From Xestospongia muta (Eukaryota > Porifera > Demospongiae > Haplosclerida > Petrosiidae): a stretch of DNA of 64,000 bases. The notes under the pieces are model-generated. The model saw nothing but the letters and a program-made list of their open reading frames with translations, did no database searches and was not told where the DNA came from. The DNA lies in contig OY848921.1 in assembly GCA_963693285.1 (NCBI GenBank), positions 4,211,497 to 4,275,496 of the forward strand, read 5' to 3'. The stretch's first letter is position 1. Every line of letters begins with the position of its first letter. Made by a program: the position numbers and the translations under genes. This document shows positions 22,298-32,552 of this stretch, piece after piece.

Positions 22298-22640
22298 CTA
22301 GTTCGTCAAGAATGTCCCAAGTTTCCTAGACATATCTCTTTTGATGTGCAGTAGAGCCAAGTTACAGAGATGTTCCTGCATCATTGTAGAATGCACGTAT
22401 GTTTTAAGTCTTCTCGAAGAGGAGAAAGAACATTTGGCTGAAGCAGTAGTTAAACCCATAGTCATAGCTATCTGGAGATACAGAAGTGACTTAACATGTT
22501 GATAAACATCATGAAGGATTGCTTCCTGTTTTCTCCCTTAAAATCATGGCAGTTGCAGCCTCTGCTTTCACTTCATCTTTGTCAATTTCATAATGTTGCA
22601 AGAATGGACATAATGTGTTCAGATCTAAGAACTCCTCAAA
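22298..22640 (-). pseudogene. hAT transposase C-terminal fragment (second subfamily)
   Basis: The frame 22,298-22,459 reads TTASAKCSFSSSRRLKTYVH then STMMQEHLCNLALLHIKRDM and ends TAG at 22,298-22,300. This is the hAT dimerisation motif (A-x3-ERSFS-x-R-LKTYLRS-M-x2-RL-x3-ALL-I-x-RD). Upstream, in other frames, are FLQHYEIDKDEVKAEAATAM (22,530-22,590) and LLYLQIAMTMG. Sequence details differ from the ZMYM1-like copies, so a separate hAT subfamily is likely. Confidence 0.7.
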
Positions 22641-23008
22641 GGTAGGATGGTGCTATAATAGACTGGAAAAGTAAGGCTCGAGAATCTACAGCTCTATAAG
22701 CACTTTCATGTACGAATGCATAATAAGTTCATTACAAGTCTTTTGGTAATGGTATAATTTGAATTAAAGTCATTTTGGAAAAATTCATTGACAATACACA
22801 CTTTACTTTTGTTTACTGTATAAGCGTCATCACTATAGTCTGAGAGGAACAGTTTTAGGCCAGTGTTCTTCACCTGAGTGTTTTTGCAGTAAACCTCAAC
22901 TTAAGGAATCAATTTCAGATATAATTCTTCAAGCTCCTGCTCATTTTGTGCAATCTGACTCTTGATTGCCGAGTTACATGCATTTCAACCATGGCATCTC
23001 AGAAAGTA
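22641..23008. other. Nothing convincing
   Basis: Possibly the remaining N-terminal part of the hAT fragment on the minus strand, but no motif is readable. Confidence 0.3.
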
Positions 23009-23585
23009 TTATTTTTTAATGTTTTGGCAGGGATGCCTATTGTGTCCAGAGAGTCCACACATGCCACAAATACATTTACGTGGAATAATGTCTTTGGGAG
23101 TTGAACTGTCATTCCCTTGATGTACTACTGGTTTTGGAGATGGCTGTGCACCTACCGGGAGAGGACACGTGATATCTATGCTGGCGTCAGCACAGTACTC
23201 TCTTAGCATTGTCAAAAAGATACTATTGCCTCTCTGGTGTGACACCATGTGGTCTTACTAACAATGGCATATGAGCTGAGTCTGATAACCATCAATTTTA
23301 GAGTAGGTTCTTTTTAGATTCTTTTACCATTAACTGATCTGTACTGTTGATTATGAAGAAAGCGCATTCAATCATTAATTGGAACTGTGTTGTCCTCCAT
23401 TATCATGGCATTATTGATCTTGTATGTGCCATCTAAGATAATCAGTTCAGAAGTGTTCTCTATGGCTGTTATTTGAAGAAAAATGATTTCGATGCTTTTC
23501 TCAGCATCATCCACATCCACATCATTGAGGGTCTTAAAACCATACCTACATTGATAGCAGGCCCATTGTAAGCATATTGTTCTTC
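23009..23585 (-). pseudogene. Transposon-type fragment ending in a zinc knuckle
   Basis: The frame 23,390-23,585 reads CYQCRYGFKTLNDVDVDDAE then ENTSELIILDGTYKINNAMI, and stops at TGA (near 23,372). The ORF 23,009-23,248 reads NSIFLTMLREYCADASIDIT and ends RKCICGMCGLSGHNRHPCQN, a CX2CX4HX4C zinc knuckle. Zinc knuckles end several transposase families, including Mutator-like ones and the gene at 32.6-35.4 kb. The LDGTYKIN text resembles the Mutator-like 'LDGT' Asp motif, but I could not confirm the family. Confidence 0.45.
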
Positions 23586-24376
23586 ACTCTTTTGTTCTAT
23601 AATCTGTGAGCAATGTGATCAGGTGAATGTCATGTGATCTTTTGGTTCAAATAACTATATTACTATATTCAATATGACCAAATATTTGGTGCAAATAAAA
23701 TTTCCATTTTAACAGTTCTTTGGTGCTTCTTTACACAATGTGACATCTTTCTACTTGTTTGGCTACATAACAGTCATTTACATTCTTGATAAATTATTTT
23801 GTATAACCATATCTTTAAAATATATAAGTGATTTCCAACCAAACTTTAAGACAAATCTACTGTAACTCAAGCAACCCATTCAATGGAATATTCACTGTCA
23901 TAAATATGAGTAGTTGTAATTTATATATTTCTAGACAATAAATTGTCTTATCCTGATTTGTTTAAAATGCCCAGGGATGTATCTAGTAGTTACAGGAGAC
24001 ATTACAAAACTGAAGTGAACTAAAAAAATGTTCTATAAAATTAGTTGATGCCATTTAGTTAAAAACAATTTTTAGTATTAATAACTATGGCAGTTAACAA
24101 TATATATTCATTATGATGTACAGTAATTATTCCACAACACAACAGGTTTTGGCAATGTGTTGCCAGTTTGTTCACCTATATTTTGGGGAGTGTCATTCAT
24201 CTAGTAGAGAATGTTACACTTTAAGAAATACTACATACTTCTGACCTTACATTCCTTGTCAAGTATCTCACTACTGCAATGGAACATCTGAATTCCATTG
24301 AAAAGGAATAAATCTAAAATGTTGTAATTCTACAATGATATAATGACAACTGAAGATAGTTAAATACCAATAATTC
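23586..24376. other. No gene seen
   Basis: About 800 bp of AT-rich DNA with no readable motif on either strand. Confidence 0.5.
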
Positions 24377-25679
24377 TCAAATGTTCATTTTCATTGTTGG
24401 TTTTGGCTTTCTTTTTTTACTCTTCCTTTTAACACTTGATTTATCCTATATTAATAGTAAAATTGTTAATAGGTAGTAATAAATTCACCTTTAGGCTTTC
24501 CTTTTCAACCTGATGATTGCCACAAAGCATTGAAAGCAAGTGTAAAAATCAAAGCATGATTTTAACATTTAATTAGAGACATTAAATGTACCATGGTATC
24601 ACTGCTAGATGTATCACTTGATGTAAGAGATGATGGAGGTGATGCTTTCCTGGTCTTGTACTTCTGGAGATATTAAGCCAAAATAGGATGTATTACACTA
24701 GCTATTTACCTTACTGACTTTTCGCTTGACTTCCAACTTCTGCAACTTAGCCATAAAAATATGAAGATAGTTATTATAGAATACTTACCTTTTTATATCT
24801 TGACCCTTTTCCTTTCTACATGAACAGTTTGATAATACCATAAACAATTAATTTTAGCTAAATAATTACCCTCTTGTTATAGTGTTTGGCTTCAATCAAA
24901 TTTTTAGCCAGAATTTTATCGATTTCGATTTCATGACCTCTTAGAGCAGGACATTGGCTGTATACCTATACACTCGATAAAAGTCAGCAACATATGTACA
25001 TCTTGCCAACCCTGTCATGAATGTTTTTAAGCCGGGATGGCGTAATGTCCTTCAGTTTATATTTCCCCAAATTTCAGCTTCTACAGCCGACTTTTTAAGA
25101 ATGTGCTGATTGTGTACAAAGAGGTATTTTAGATGATTTTATGTTCTGTAATATTAAAAGACTCACTCTAAATCATTGTTTCGCTGGAGTGGACTTCCTA
25201 TCATTGCTTAAATATTCTTTTGCTGTATAGTCCTTTATTGATCCAGTGATGGCATGAACTGAAGCTATGTGAAAAATGGAATTAACATTAATAACAAACA
25301 AAAACATTAAAGTTATGATCAACTGTAGCTCATCATTGTATAGACTACATGATAATATATATATAGTAATTGATTAAGTAGTAAAAGTACCTGTGGAAAC
25401 ATCTAGATCTGTTTGAGTGTCAGGACCTCCAGTACTAGTAGATGGCTCAGCACTTATATACTGGTACTGGCCATGACCATCTTCATAAGCATGACCAGCA
25501 CTAGTTGTAGCTTCCAATTCCTGGTTATAATTATAAGGTCTGATTGAATCCAGATCTAGAGCTCGAGGCATAGAAGTATTGTCCGCAGGATCTCTGACAT
25601 TTGATAGTAATCGATTAACATCAGTATTACTCGCTCCAACAATTAATTGCAGAAGTTTCTCTAGTTCTGACATTTTCAC
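24377..25679 (-). CDS. Multi-exon gene with microexons, basic C-terminus, family unknown
   Basis: Exon 1 (25,391-25,679) starts MKMSELEKLLQLIVGASNTD and is acidic and Gly/Ser-rich toward its end. Exon 2 ends at 25,264 on its 5' side (ASVHAITGSIKDYTAKEYLS). Later exons: one ending at 25,000 (KYKLKDITPSRLKNIHDRVG), 24,870-24,957 (QCPALRGHEIEIDKILAKNL), 24,789-24,815 (KGKGSRYKK, 27 bp), 24,710-24,739 (KLEVKRKVSK, 30 bp), 24,592-24,663 (Ser-rich, 72 bp), 24,489-24,509 (VEKESLK, 21 bp) and 24,377-24,445 (basic tail, TGA). All from 25,000 down join in phase through short introns, one of 42 bp. Exon 2 meets a TGA before 25,000, so the middle joint is unresolved. The conserved coding frame in tiny exons argues for a real gene, possibly the partner gene of the divergent transposase at 25,830. 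Confidence 0.55.
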
Positions 25680-25829
25680 CTCTCTCTAGCTATAGCTGTC
25701 CGTGTTTTGTGACGTTCCTTTGGATACTTATATATTTGAGCCGCCATTTTTTGAAACTTACTGTGCTGTGGAGCAATGAGCATGCGCGTATATATAAGAG
25801 AGCGTTGTATATATACGCTTGTATAGTAA
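25680..25829. promoter_or_regulatory. Short divergent promoter region
   Basis: Only 150 bp separate the ATGs of the minus gene (25,679) and the plus gene (25,830). A TATA-like TATATATAAG lies at about 25,789-25,798, suitably placed for the plus gene. GTGACGTTC (near 25,707) resembles a CRE-like site. The function is inferred from position only. Confidence 0.4.
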
Positions 25830-26925
25830 GTGATTGAAGATGGCAGAAGCTTTTTCTTTGACGACAGTATTGTTGATGATAGCAATATAGTTTTTGAGCC
25901 GTGTGTTCAGTGTTCAGAGGACCTTGATAGTCAACAAAGTATAACCAGAAAGAGAAGAATGTCCACTTGTTCAGAAAGCAAGGTATTGTCATATATCAGT
26001 ACTCACTGTATTAATATTATATATAGTATAAATGCTGATGGATGTGTTATTAAGAGTCACTAATGCAAATGACCATGACCTTTACTGTCAAATGGGAATT
26101 GCAAAATATGTAGAATATTTATATGCAATGACTTCAAATACAATTTGAATCTCTTGACTAATATAAGTGTTACGTTATCATTTTTTGGATCCAGTATCAT
26201 TAGAAGAAGTGCACACATCCAAATCTTCATCATCTTATCAGTCTTCAAGTGAAGACACCTACTACTCTGAGAGCAATTGTGACAGTCCTTCAATTTCCTC
26301 TTCAAGTGACTATTCATCTGTAGGAAATGCCAATAACTTTGATATACCAGATTCATTCCCAATTACAGAGTCAGATGAATCACTCTATCCAGGCTCACCT
26401 CAAAGTGTCATATCTACTCTATCAATTTTGATGTCATGGTTTTCCATGTATCCAGGCCTAAGGAAAGAGGCATTTGGCCATTTGATGCATCTTCTTCATC
26501 ACTATATTCTTCCAACTGGAAATAAGCTTCCATGTTCATATGCTCGTGCTTATTCTTTTGATAAAAAATAACCTTGTTGAACCCAATGAATATCATCCAT
26601 GTGTCAATGATTGTGTTCTGTTTAGAAAAGACTACAAAGATCTGACATCCTGTCCTGTATGTGGTAATAGCAGTCATATAAAGTTTCACAACTCTTACAG
26701 TGTCATCTTAATCAAACTGATCATGCGCAGGGTGAACTTACTTTTACAATGTACATGGGCATGGAAACCGCAGTTGTAAAAAACAAATGATGTTTTGGAA
26801 TGTATTCCTGGAATTGAAGATAATGTAAAAGGTTATGCCATTAAAAAACTAACCAAAGCTTGTGTTCCAGCTGATTTTATAATGAATGACACTGTAATTG
26901 AGGTACTGTTGCTAACTGTCTAGTT
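25830..26925 (+). pseudogene. CACTA-like (Tnp2-type) transposase, N-terminal half
   Basis: The first exon starts MIEDGRSFFFDDSIVDDSNI and reaches a GTATTG donor after SESK. The next piece (26,190-26,571) is Ser/Asp-rich, then reads LSILMSWFSMYPGLRKEAFG and HLMHLLHHYILPTGNKLPCS. After a frameshift near 26,565 it continues YHPCVNDCVLFRKDYKDLTS and CPVCGNSSH, a zinc-ribbon-like CX3C...CPxCG block typical of Tnp2-type proteins. A last piece (about 26,785-26,919) reads IEDNVKGYAIKKLTKACVPA before a GTACTG donor. The exon phases near 26,190 do not close cleanly. The catalytic half of this copy is absent; a C-terminal part of a relative lies at 38,886-39,990. Confidence 0.6.
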
Positions 26926-26954
26926 TTGAGCCCACACATTTTCTCATGTACTTT

Positions 26955-28487
26955 GTACTTTTCTTACTAGCAGAGGAATTAAAGTTTAAAATATGTAAAC
27001 CTTCTCAAGATTTTACTCTACTAAAGGCAACGTATGCTTGGCCTGGACTAAAATGACCTCCTTTCATATCAACTACTATTTCCTCTAAAGTGAGGCCTTG
27101 TACTTCATGAATAGTAGTAAGTAGCCCAAGCCAATGTTAGAGGAAATTGTTAATGTGTAACCTCAGAACCACGTCTACCTTGGGCAAGAAATATAGCCTC
27201 ATGCTTACACAAGGGAACAACATTGTTATACACTGAACGATGTTGGCTAGATTGTATAGCATGTAGTCCTACATTAGGACTAACAAATTTAATTAACACC
27301 TTACTGACTTTATTGTCAGTAGTAGTTATAACATGAACTACCTCTCCTCCAGGACCATTAACTAGACCATCTGACACATCCACATTAGCTGTTAGCATTA
27401 CACGCACACCAATAGCTTTTTAAGGACAGCATGAAGGCAACCAATATCTGATCTTTTCTCAGAGATATTAGAAAGGTCAACATGACAAGTTTGACCAGTA
27501 ATAGCATCACAAGCATTAATCATTCGACGTAATAACACTTGTGATTTAAGTATATCAATATCATCAGACGTACATTGATTTGTTCTAACTCTAAGAATTC
27601 AGTGAATCTACTATGAGCACATTGTCTCATAATTTCATCAAGTTCTATCATTTGAAATTCATCTTTCCACAATGAACCTGAACCATACAGTGAAACATAA
27701 GAATCACTGACTACATTAAACAATGGTGGTTGACCTACAGGTGCTAATTGGTAAAGGTCACCAACAGCTAATATACTAATACCACCAAACATCACATCAG
27801 ATGATACTCTTTTAATCTGTTGTAATCTTTTATGTATTTCTAATACTATATTACAGCCAACCATAGAAACTTCATCAATGATAAGTAACATCAACTGCGA
27901 TAGCTTACTATCTAATGTATTTAGTCTATCGTTTCTAAGATGTTAAAAAGCCACCAAATTTGTTATGGCGTAGTAATAGTGCAGCGTGTAGGGTCATTCC
28001 ATTAATTTTAAATGCAGCTACACCTGTTGGTGCTATCAATAAGACTAACATCATCAGGTGTTATTGTACCCCACAGTCTTAGAAGCTTCAGTGTATCAGA
28101 ATAGATTATTCTGACTACATGAGATTTACCAACACCACCTGGACCACTCAAAAACATATGATATGGTTTCACTGGTATTCTCTGTTGCAGTGCTAGTACC
28201 GCATTTTGCACCAGTTATGATGGTACATAACAATAGCTTGTTGTTTACTATTAAGACCTCGTATAAGCTGTCTATATTCATCAGCAGGAATCTCTTGCTT
28301 ATTAGCATGTAAATCATTTGTATGATTTCTATGAGTGACTCACTACCCTCTTGCAAAGATAGAGACCTATTATCTTCTGTATTTGGAGCAATATTACCCC
28401 ATAAAGGTTCAGGTGGACCACTCTCATCAATATCAATATCATCTATGTTATCTTCACTATATTTGCTTTCATTAGCAACTACAGTTT
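26955..28487 (-). pseudogene. Helitron-type Pif1-like DNA helicase, C-terminal part
   Basis: Minus-strand order: acidic linker SGPPEPLWGNIAPNTEDN (about 28,400); MFLSGPGGVGKSHVVRIIYS with the Walker A motif (28,130-28,170); IAPTGVAAF-like text (about 28,020); LLIIDEVSMVG, Walker B (27,850-27,890); FGGISILAVGDLYQLAPVGQ, motif III (27,740-27,800); MLTANVDVSDGLVNGPGGEV (27,330-27,400); and near 27,030-27,100 GGHFSPGQAYVAFSRV, motif VI. These are the SF1B motifs of Pif1-like helicases found at the C-terminus of animal Helitrons. Frame breaks occur near 28,220, 28,010, 27,900, 27,590 and 27,150. The HUH Rep nuclease was not found in the window. Confidence 0.8.
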
Positions 28488-28499
28488 AGTCATGGGCGG

Positions 28500-29850
28500 A
28501 TTATTCCCCAATTTTCACCTATTATGCTATGCCTGGATTCTAGGATACAAGTATTAAAGTGGTGGATTTTCAGCTTGTGCAGGTAAATTTCATTGATCTT
28601 ATCACATGTACATGTACCATGTTCAGACCTATTTGTACTGTTATTTAGAGTAATGAGGTTGGAATCAGCTATCACATGGAGAAGGAGGGTCTTAGTCATG
28701 GGCTTGAATTTTTAAAACAGAAAGGTTTGGAGGTCAAAGTACTGGTCACTGGTAGGCACAGGCAGATCAATAAGTGGTTGAGAAAAACTAATCCAGCAAT
28801 AACTTTAATATAGTTATATCAATTATTTGTAGGTTTTCGAAAGAAGATGGAGGCTCTTGCTAAACAGAAAGGCTGCGAGCTAGTTGGTGAATGGCAACAT
28901 ATCTTAATCAACCACCTATACTGGTGTGTGGTCTCCACCCCAATCAACGAAAGAGAGGTAATAAAGGCAAAGTGGTTATCACTAGGCAATCACATACATA
29001 ACCAGCACTCTGATCATGGTGAGCTTTATCCAAAGTGCTCTCATGGGGAACTGCAAGGACAAGAAGTTGTTTAAGAGATGTGACTTGTCATTCACATAGT
29101 TAGTGCTACCTCAAGTTATAAATTTCTTGTACTTTTCAGATTCTAAATCAAGTACCTAAACTCTCTGTTTTGCTGACAAACACCTCTCCATGCAAGGATG
29201 TGACCCGTCTGTCTCTCCAGAATACCAGACATCATCTTTAGAGGCCTACCATAGTGTGGTTATCCACTTCGCACCAAAGTCAAATGCCTTTTCTTATCCA
29301 GGCTTGCATTGCAGGTGTGTATTAATTTGTGAATTAAGGTTTCTTTTGCTTACTACGAAGTTAATTTTGTAAGAATAATTGTTATTGCCTCCCATTATAC
29401 AATTTTGAAGGTTGGAGTTACACCTTAATGAAAACTCCAAATCGTGATTAGGCAGTAACCAAACAGGGCAAGGAACAGTTTGACATTGTGTTTCCCAAAT
29501 ACAAGAAAGTTGGCTACATTGTTCACGAAGTGACTGTAGACCAAACATATAGTAAGACATGCTAACTAAATACCAATAGTCTTTGTTCCTTGTCAACAGC
29601 CTAAAGGTGTTAATTGTTCACTATAATTCTACTGCAGGAGATGTTAACAAGGTATTTAGAAAGACATTTGAACTCTGTGTAGATGGTAATAGAGGGGATT
29701 CAGGTGTACATGATGAGGAGCCAGCACCATTAAGTAGTCAATACACAAGGCCAGACATGGACACTGCCATTTCAAGTCATAAGAGTAATCTGATTTACGT
29801 TGTCATAATAATAATTATTGTATGCATAACAAACTTCACAAACGTGGATA
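28500..29850 (+). pseudogene. DDE-like transposase paired with P2RX7-domain gene
   Basis: Exons in order: one ending at 28,582 (TSIKVVDFQLVQ); 28,649 to about 28,795 (SNEVGISYHMEKEGLSHGLE, then VKVLVTGRHRQINKWLRK); 28,833 to about 29,070 (FRKKMEALAKQKGCELVGEW, HLYWCVVSTP, KWLSLGNHIHNQHSDHGELY); about 29,139-29,313 (SPEYQTSSLEAYHSVVIHFA then PKSNAFSYPGLHC); about 29,400-29,520 (VTKQGKEQFDIVFPKYKK); last part near 29,640-29,790 (EEPAPLSSQYTRPDMDTAIS). The order VDxQL-VQ, VTDRH, H-YWC and SLEAYHSVV is a recognisable invertebrate transposase family. The expected VTDRH Asp is Gly here. The first-exon start is missing, and the stop after GELQGQEVV suggests decay. Confidence 0.6.
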
Positions 29851-30555
29851 TTTGAAGCCTGTGTAGTTACTAAAATCAGATGGAAAAGTGTTTCTAATCT
29901 TTACTGTACAACTTGGTAAAACGACTCTTACTCTTTTCCTAATCCATCCCCAGCACCAACAGGTTAGCTGGCAATATGCCATCCTGCAGAATGCAATGTA
30001 AAGCAATGTATAATAATATTATGTGTGAGCAAACTTACTCTCATCCACAGATTTTTCTTCAGAGTTCCCATAACGACTCCTGTAACTGAAATAGGTCGTC
30101 TGTAGCACCCATACATTTAAGCACACAGATTGAAACCCTTCGTGGTCTGTGATACAATGTATCTCATTGCTACTTTCTTTCATCTTCTTTTTTACAATGT
30201 CTATTTCACAGTAACACACACATTCAGGGCATTGACACCTACAAAAGGCAGAACAGTACTATAAATAGGCCTATATTTGTATTATTTGAAAGACTTACCA
30301 GTCTGTATTGTCGAGTCTGGAGAATTCACTTTCAGATTCCACTGAAGAGTGGGATGGAGAGTATTCACCACTTGCAATTGGCTCAAAATTGTATGGTTCT
30401 ATGATTTCTGAGCTTGCGTCTTCATGACTGCTCTCTATAGGATCTGGATTTTCTCCCTCAATACTGAAAAAGGAGTTTAGTCTTATTTCACTAGTTGCAT
30501 AGCTGTCAGCATCATTGATACCAGAAGAACTGATTGAGTTGTCGCTTTCTTCCAT
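29836..30555 (-). CDS. P2RX7 intracellular-domain-like protein
   Basis: Three exons. 30,299-30,555 starts MEESDNSISSSGINDADSYA, an acidic, disordered N-terminus. 30,039-30,238 reads WCQCPECVCYCEIDIVKKKM, then IHCITDHEGFQSVCLNVWVL and TYFSYRSRYG. 29,836-29,983 reads MAYCQLTCWCWGWIRKRVRV then VLPSCTVKIRNTFP and ends GFKYPRL plus TGA at 29,836-29,838. The W-C-x-C-x2-C, CIT-H-GF-x-VCLN-WVL, and WCWG...VRVVLPSC...IR-x-FP patterns are those of the C-terminal cytoplasmic domain of P2X7 receptors, a zinc-binding module that in many invertebrates occurs without any channel. There are no transmembrane segments. Introns of 60 and 55 bp have GT-AG ends. The second junction misses closing by one base, so a small indel or other splice site exists. 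Confidence 0.7.
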
Positions 30556-30749
30556 TGCAACGCTTTACTTCTCTCCCTTTGATGACATCACAGGAAGTGC
30601 TTCTACCTCATGGAAAATTAGCTGGAATCAAATATTTTTTCTAGCTAATGGTAGGCAGAAAAAAATCTGGAAAAAATATTCTGAGGTATATACCACCAAA
30701 GGATTATTTTTTAGTTAAAAAATATTGATTTTTGATGGTGCCCTCCCTT

Positions 30750-31310
30750 TAACTTAGCTCTATACCAATTACTAAGCTCAGCATAAATTGTATAACAGCC
30801 TCTCTTCTATGTTTATTCATTTTACCAAATCCTCCTGTTAGTGTAATCTGAGAAGAAGTGGCTTCAGGTTCTGTTAGTGGCAATACATCGCTATCATCAT
30901 CACAACGATAATCAGTAGCATATGTGACACCAAATTCAACCAAACACATTGACTGTATAGTTTGTGGTCTGTGTTGATATCTATCAATTAGACTCTTTTA
31001 AAATACATTAGTATCATTTTCGTCAAGCTGATTAAGCAAATTCTTATCTTTGAATACAGCTATCCATTCATGTTTAGGATTGGTATTAACAAACACAACT
31101 GATCTACTTAACTGTTTCATTGGTAAAGACAGTATGGTAAACTGCCTCTTGTGCACTAACTTCTCTATGACCTAGAAATGTTGTACGTACAGTGTTATTC
31201 CTATAAATCTGTTAAGTGATAATGAAGCGGTAGCTGTTTGTACAATTGACAAGATTGTTTCTGTTTGTTCAATCTCTGTCCATCTGTTGTTCCTCATGAT
31301 TGATATTTTT
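30750..31310 (-). pseudogene. Helitron protein, segment before the helicase
   Basis: Minus strand reads VSAQEAVYHTVF, LSRSVVFVNTNPKHEWIAVF, then SLIDRYQHRPQTIQSMCLVE and FGVTYATDYRCDD, then DVLPLTEPEATSSQITLTGG and NKHRREAVIQF, ending near NWYRAKL. This is the conserved block just N-terminal to the Pif1 helicase in animal Helitron proteins (EVSAQEA, R...SVV-x-VNT, FAA-Y, ITL-x-GFG-M-K-R-R). It therefore joins to 28,487 across the inserted element. A stop and frame shifts (for example near 31,000 and 31,130) show decay. Confidence 0.7.
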
Positions 31311-31421
31311 GTTTTCGCATGTGGTTTGATTCACATGTTTACCGCTTACCTACAGGTACACATTTCGGTATTAGTAAAAGTAAATGAAATCACTTTTTTT
31401 ATTGACCATTTTGTTTTACTG

Positions 31422-31840
31422 TTATAATAATATGATTTTTCTTATTGTAAAGTGATGAATACATATAAGTAATAAATGACTTTTATAAGTAAGAGATTTG
31501 ACTGAGTCGTTTGATTTTTGGGTCACCTTCCCCCAGCTAGGACACCTCCATTTTCCCTTGGGAGGTTTTCTGATACATAAACAATCACAGTGAAAGCATT
31601 TAATTGTGCACTTGTTATTGTCAACCAATATCATTGTCCCATGACTTGGCTGTTGGCACCAAACTTTTTCATAATCCTCATCATCGTAATCATTCAATGT
31701 CACCATTTTCTGGTCTAGTCATAGGTATTACTCCAGTGGGGTCCACAAATGGTTTCCTTCTGTACCATTTCCCAATGATCTCCGGAAGAATTCCATATAT
31801 AAAGTTTTTAACATTGGAAAAAAGAGAGTCAAAATAAATT
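31422..31840 (-). pseudogene. Transposon-type C-terminus with degraded PHD finger
   Basis: About 31,720-31,840 reads VKNFIYGILPEIIGKWYRRK. After a splice or frame change the ORF from 31,706 reads WCQQPSHGTMILVDNNKCTI, then KCFHCDCLCIRKPPKGKWRC and PSWGKV. The pattern is a PHD finger (C-x-C...G-x-MI-CDN-x-C-x-I-W-FH-x-CV-I...KGKW-CP-C) in which several zinc ligands are lost: V for C in 'MILVDN', and W for C in 'CPSW'. An ILPE-G-x-Y segment followed by a PHD finger is the C-terminus of YqaJ-nuclease-type mobile ORFs in sponges and cnidarians. That family name is recalled, not verified. Confidence 0.55.
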
Positions 31841-32150
31841 TTATAAGATTCTACACTGTAAATAAAATATTGTTATTTTAACAAACTTTGTTTGTGTGGG
31901 CAATGAGCTTCAAACAACAGCTCCATTATTTGTTGATATAACAGAAGAATTACAATGACAGATGTTGTGTTAAAATGACAAGTGAGTATGTTGTAAAACA
32001 AATGTTGCAACTTGTTAACTGAACCTATGCGATCACAGTTTGTATTTCAATGTTGTTTGTTTAGCATGCTATTATTGTTTAGACAACAAGTTGCCTTTTA
32101 AACTGTCATATTGATTTTTGTCATAAGTATTTTTTACAACTTACTTATAG

Positions 32151-32195
32151 CAAAGAAATTGTCAAAATCATAATATGATTTTGACAATTTCTTTG
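32151..32195. repeat. Perfect hairpin, 22-bp arms, 1-bp centre
   Basis: The arm CAAAGAAATTGTCAAAATCA... (32,151-32,172) is repeated exactly in inverted orientation at 32,174-32,195. There are no mismatches. This is too perfect to be old. Confidence 0.95.
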
Positions 32196-32462
32196 TGACA
32201 GTACTAGTGCACATGAAAACTTTGTTTAATGTACAATAAAAACAGTTTCTGCCTTATTGTTTGTTAGTCTCATTGCTCGGTTTGTAGTCAAGTATTATTA
32301 CTCTTTAATTGTAGTAGATTGTTTTGTATTGTTAGAGGTATGTCAATAGTTCCAAATGTTATTTTTTTAAAATTGGATTAGGCATTTACACACCCTACCA
32401 AATTGCTCATTTCTCATTCCTGCTTGACTTTGAACATAACAATTGAAATCTTTTGTTGTAAG

Positions 32463-32552
32463 TGGTGGTTCTTAAAAGAACTGTTTAAAATTGTTTTGGC
32501 TCTGAAAAGAACCGTTGTAAAGAATGAGAATGGTGGTTCTAAAAAGAACCAT
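32463..32552. repeat. Three near-palindromic GGTTCT...AGAACC motifs
   Basis: TGGTTCTTAAAAGAACTG, TGGCTCTGAAAAGAACCG and TGGTTCTAAAAAGAACCA occur within 90 bp, spaced about 34-36 bp apart. Confidence 0.8.

Larger units (their letters stand above)
28488..30720. mobile_element. Inserted element: DDE-like transposase gene plus P2RX7-domain gene
   Basis: The two halves of the Helitron protein end at about 28,487 and 30,750. Between them lie a plus-strand transposase-like gene (28,500-29,850) and a convergent minus-strand P2RX7-domain gene (29,836-30,555). Splitting of the helicase shows the order of events: Helitron first, this element second. The transposase lacks its N-terminus, so the left side appears truncated. 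No terminal repeats were seen. The right flank is TTTAA-rich. Confidence 0.55.

Noticed and set aside
29583..29855. 90-codon plus-strand ORF ending in a Val/Ile-rich segment, like a membrane anchor
   Set aside because: Its middle matches the transposase tail; the hydrophobic end is AT-rich sequence overlapping the 3' end of the P2RX7-domain gene.
29836..30555. Calling the P2RX7-like gene an ATP-gated ion channel
   Set aside because: Only the cytoplasmic C-terminal domain is encoded; there are no transmembrane segments or extracellular Cys-rich loop.
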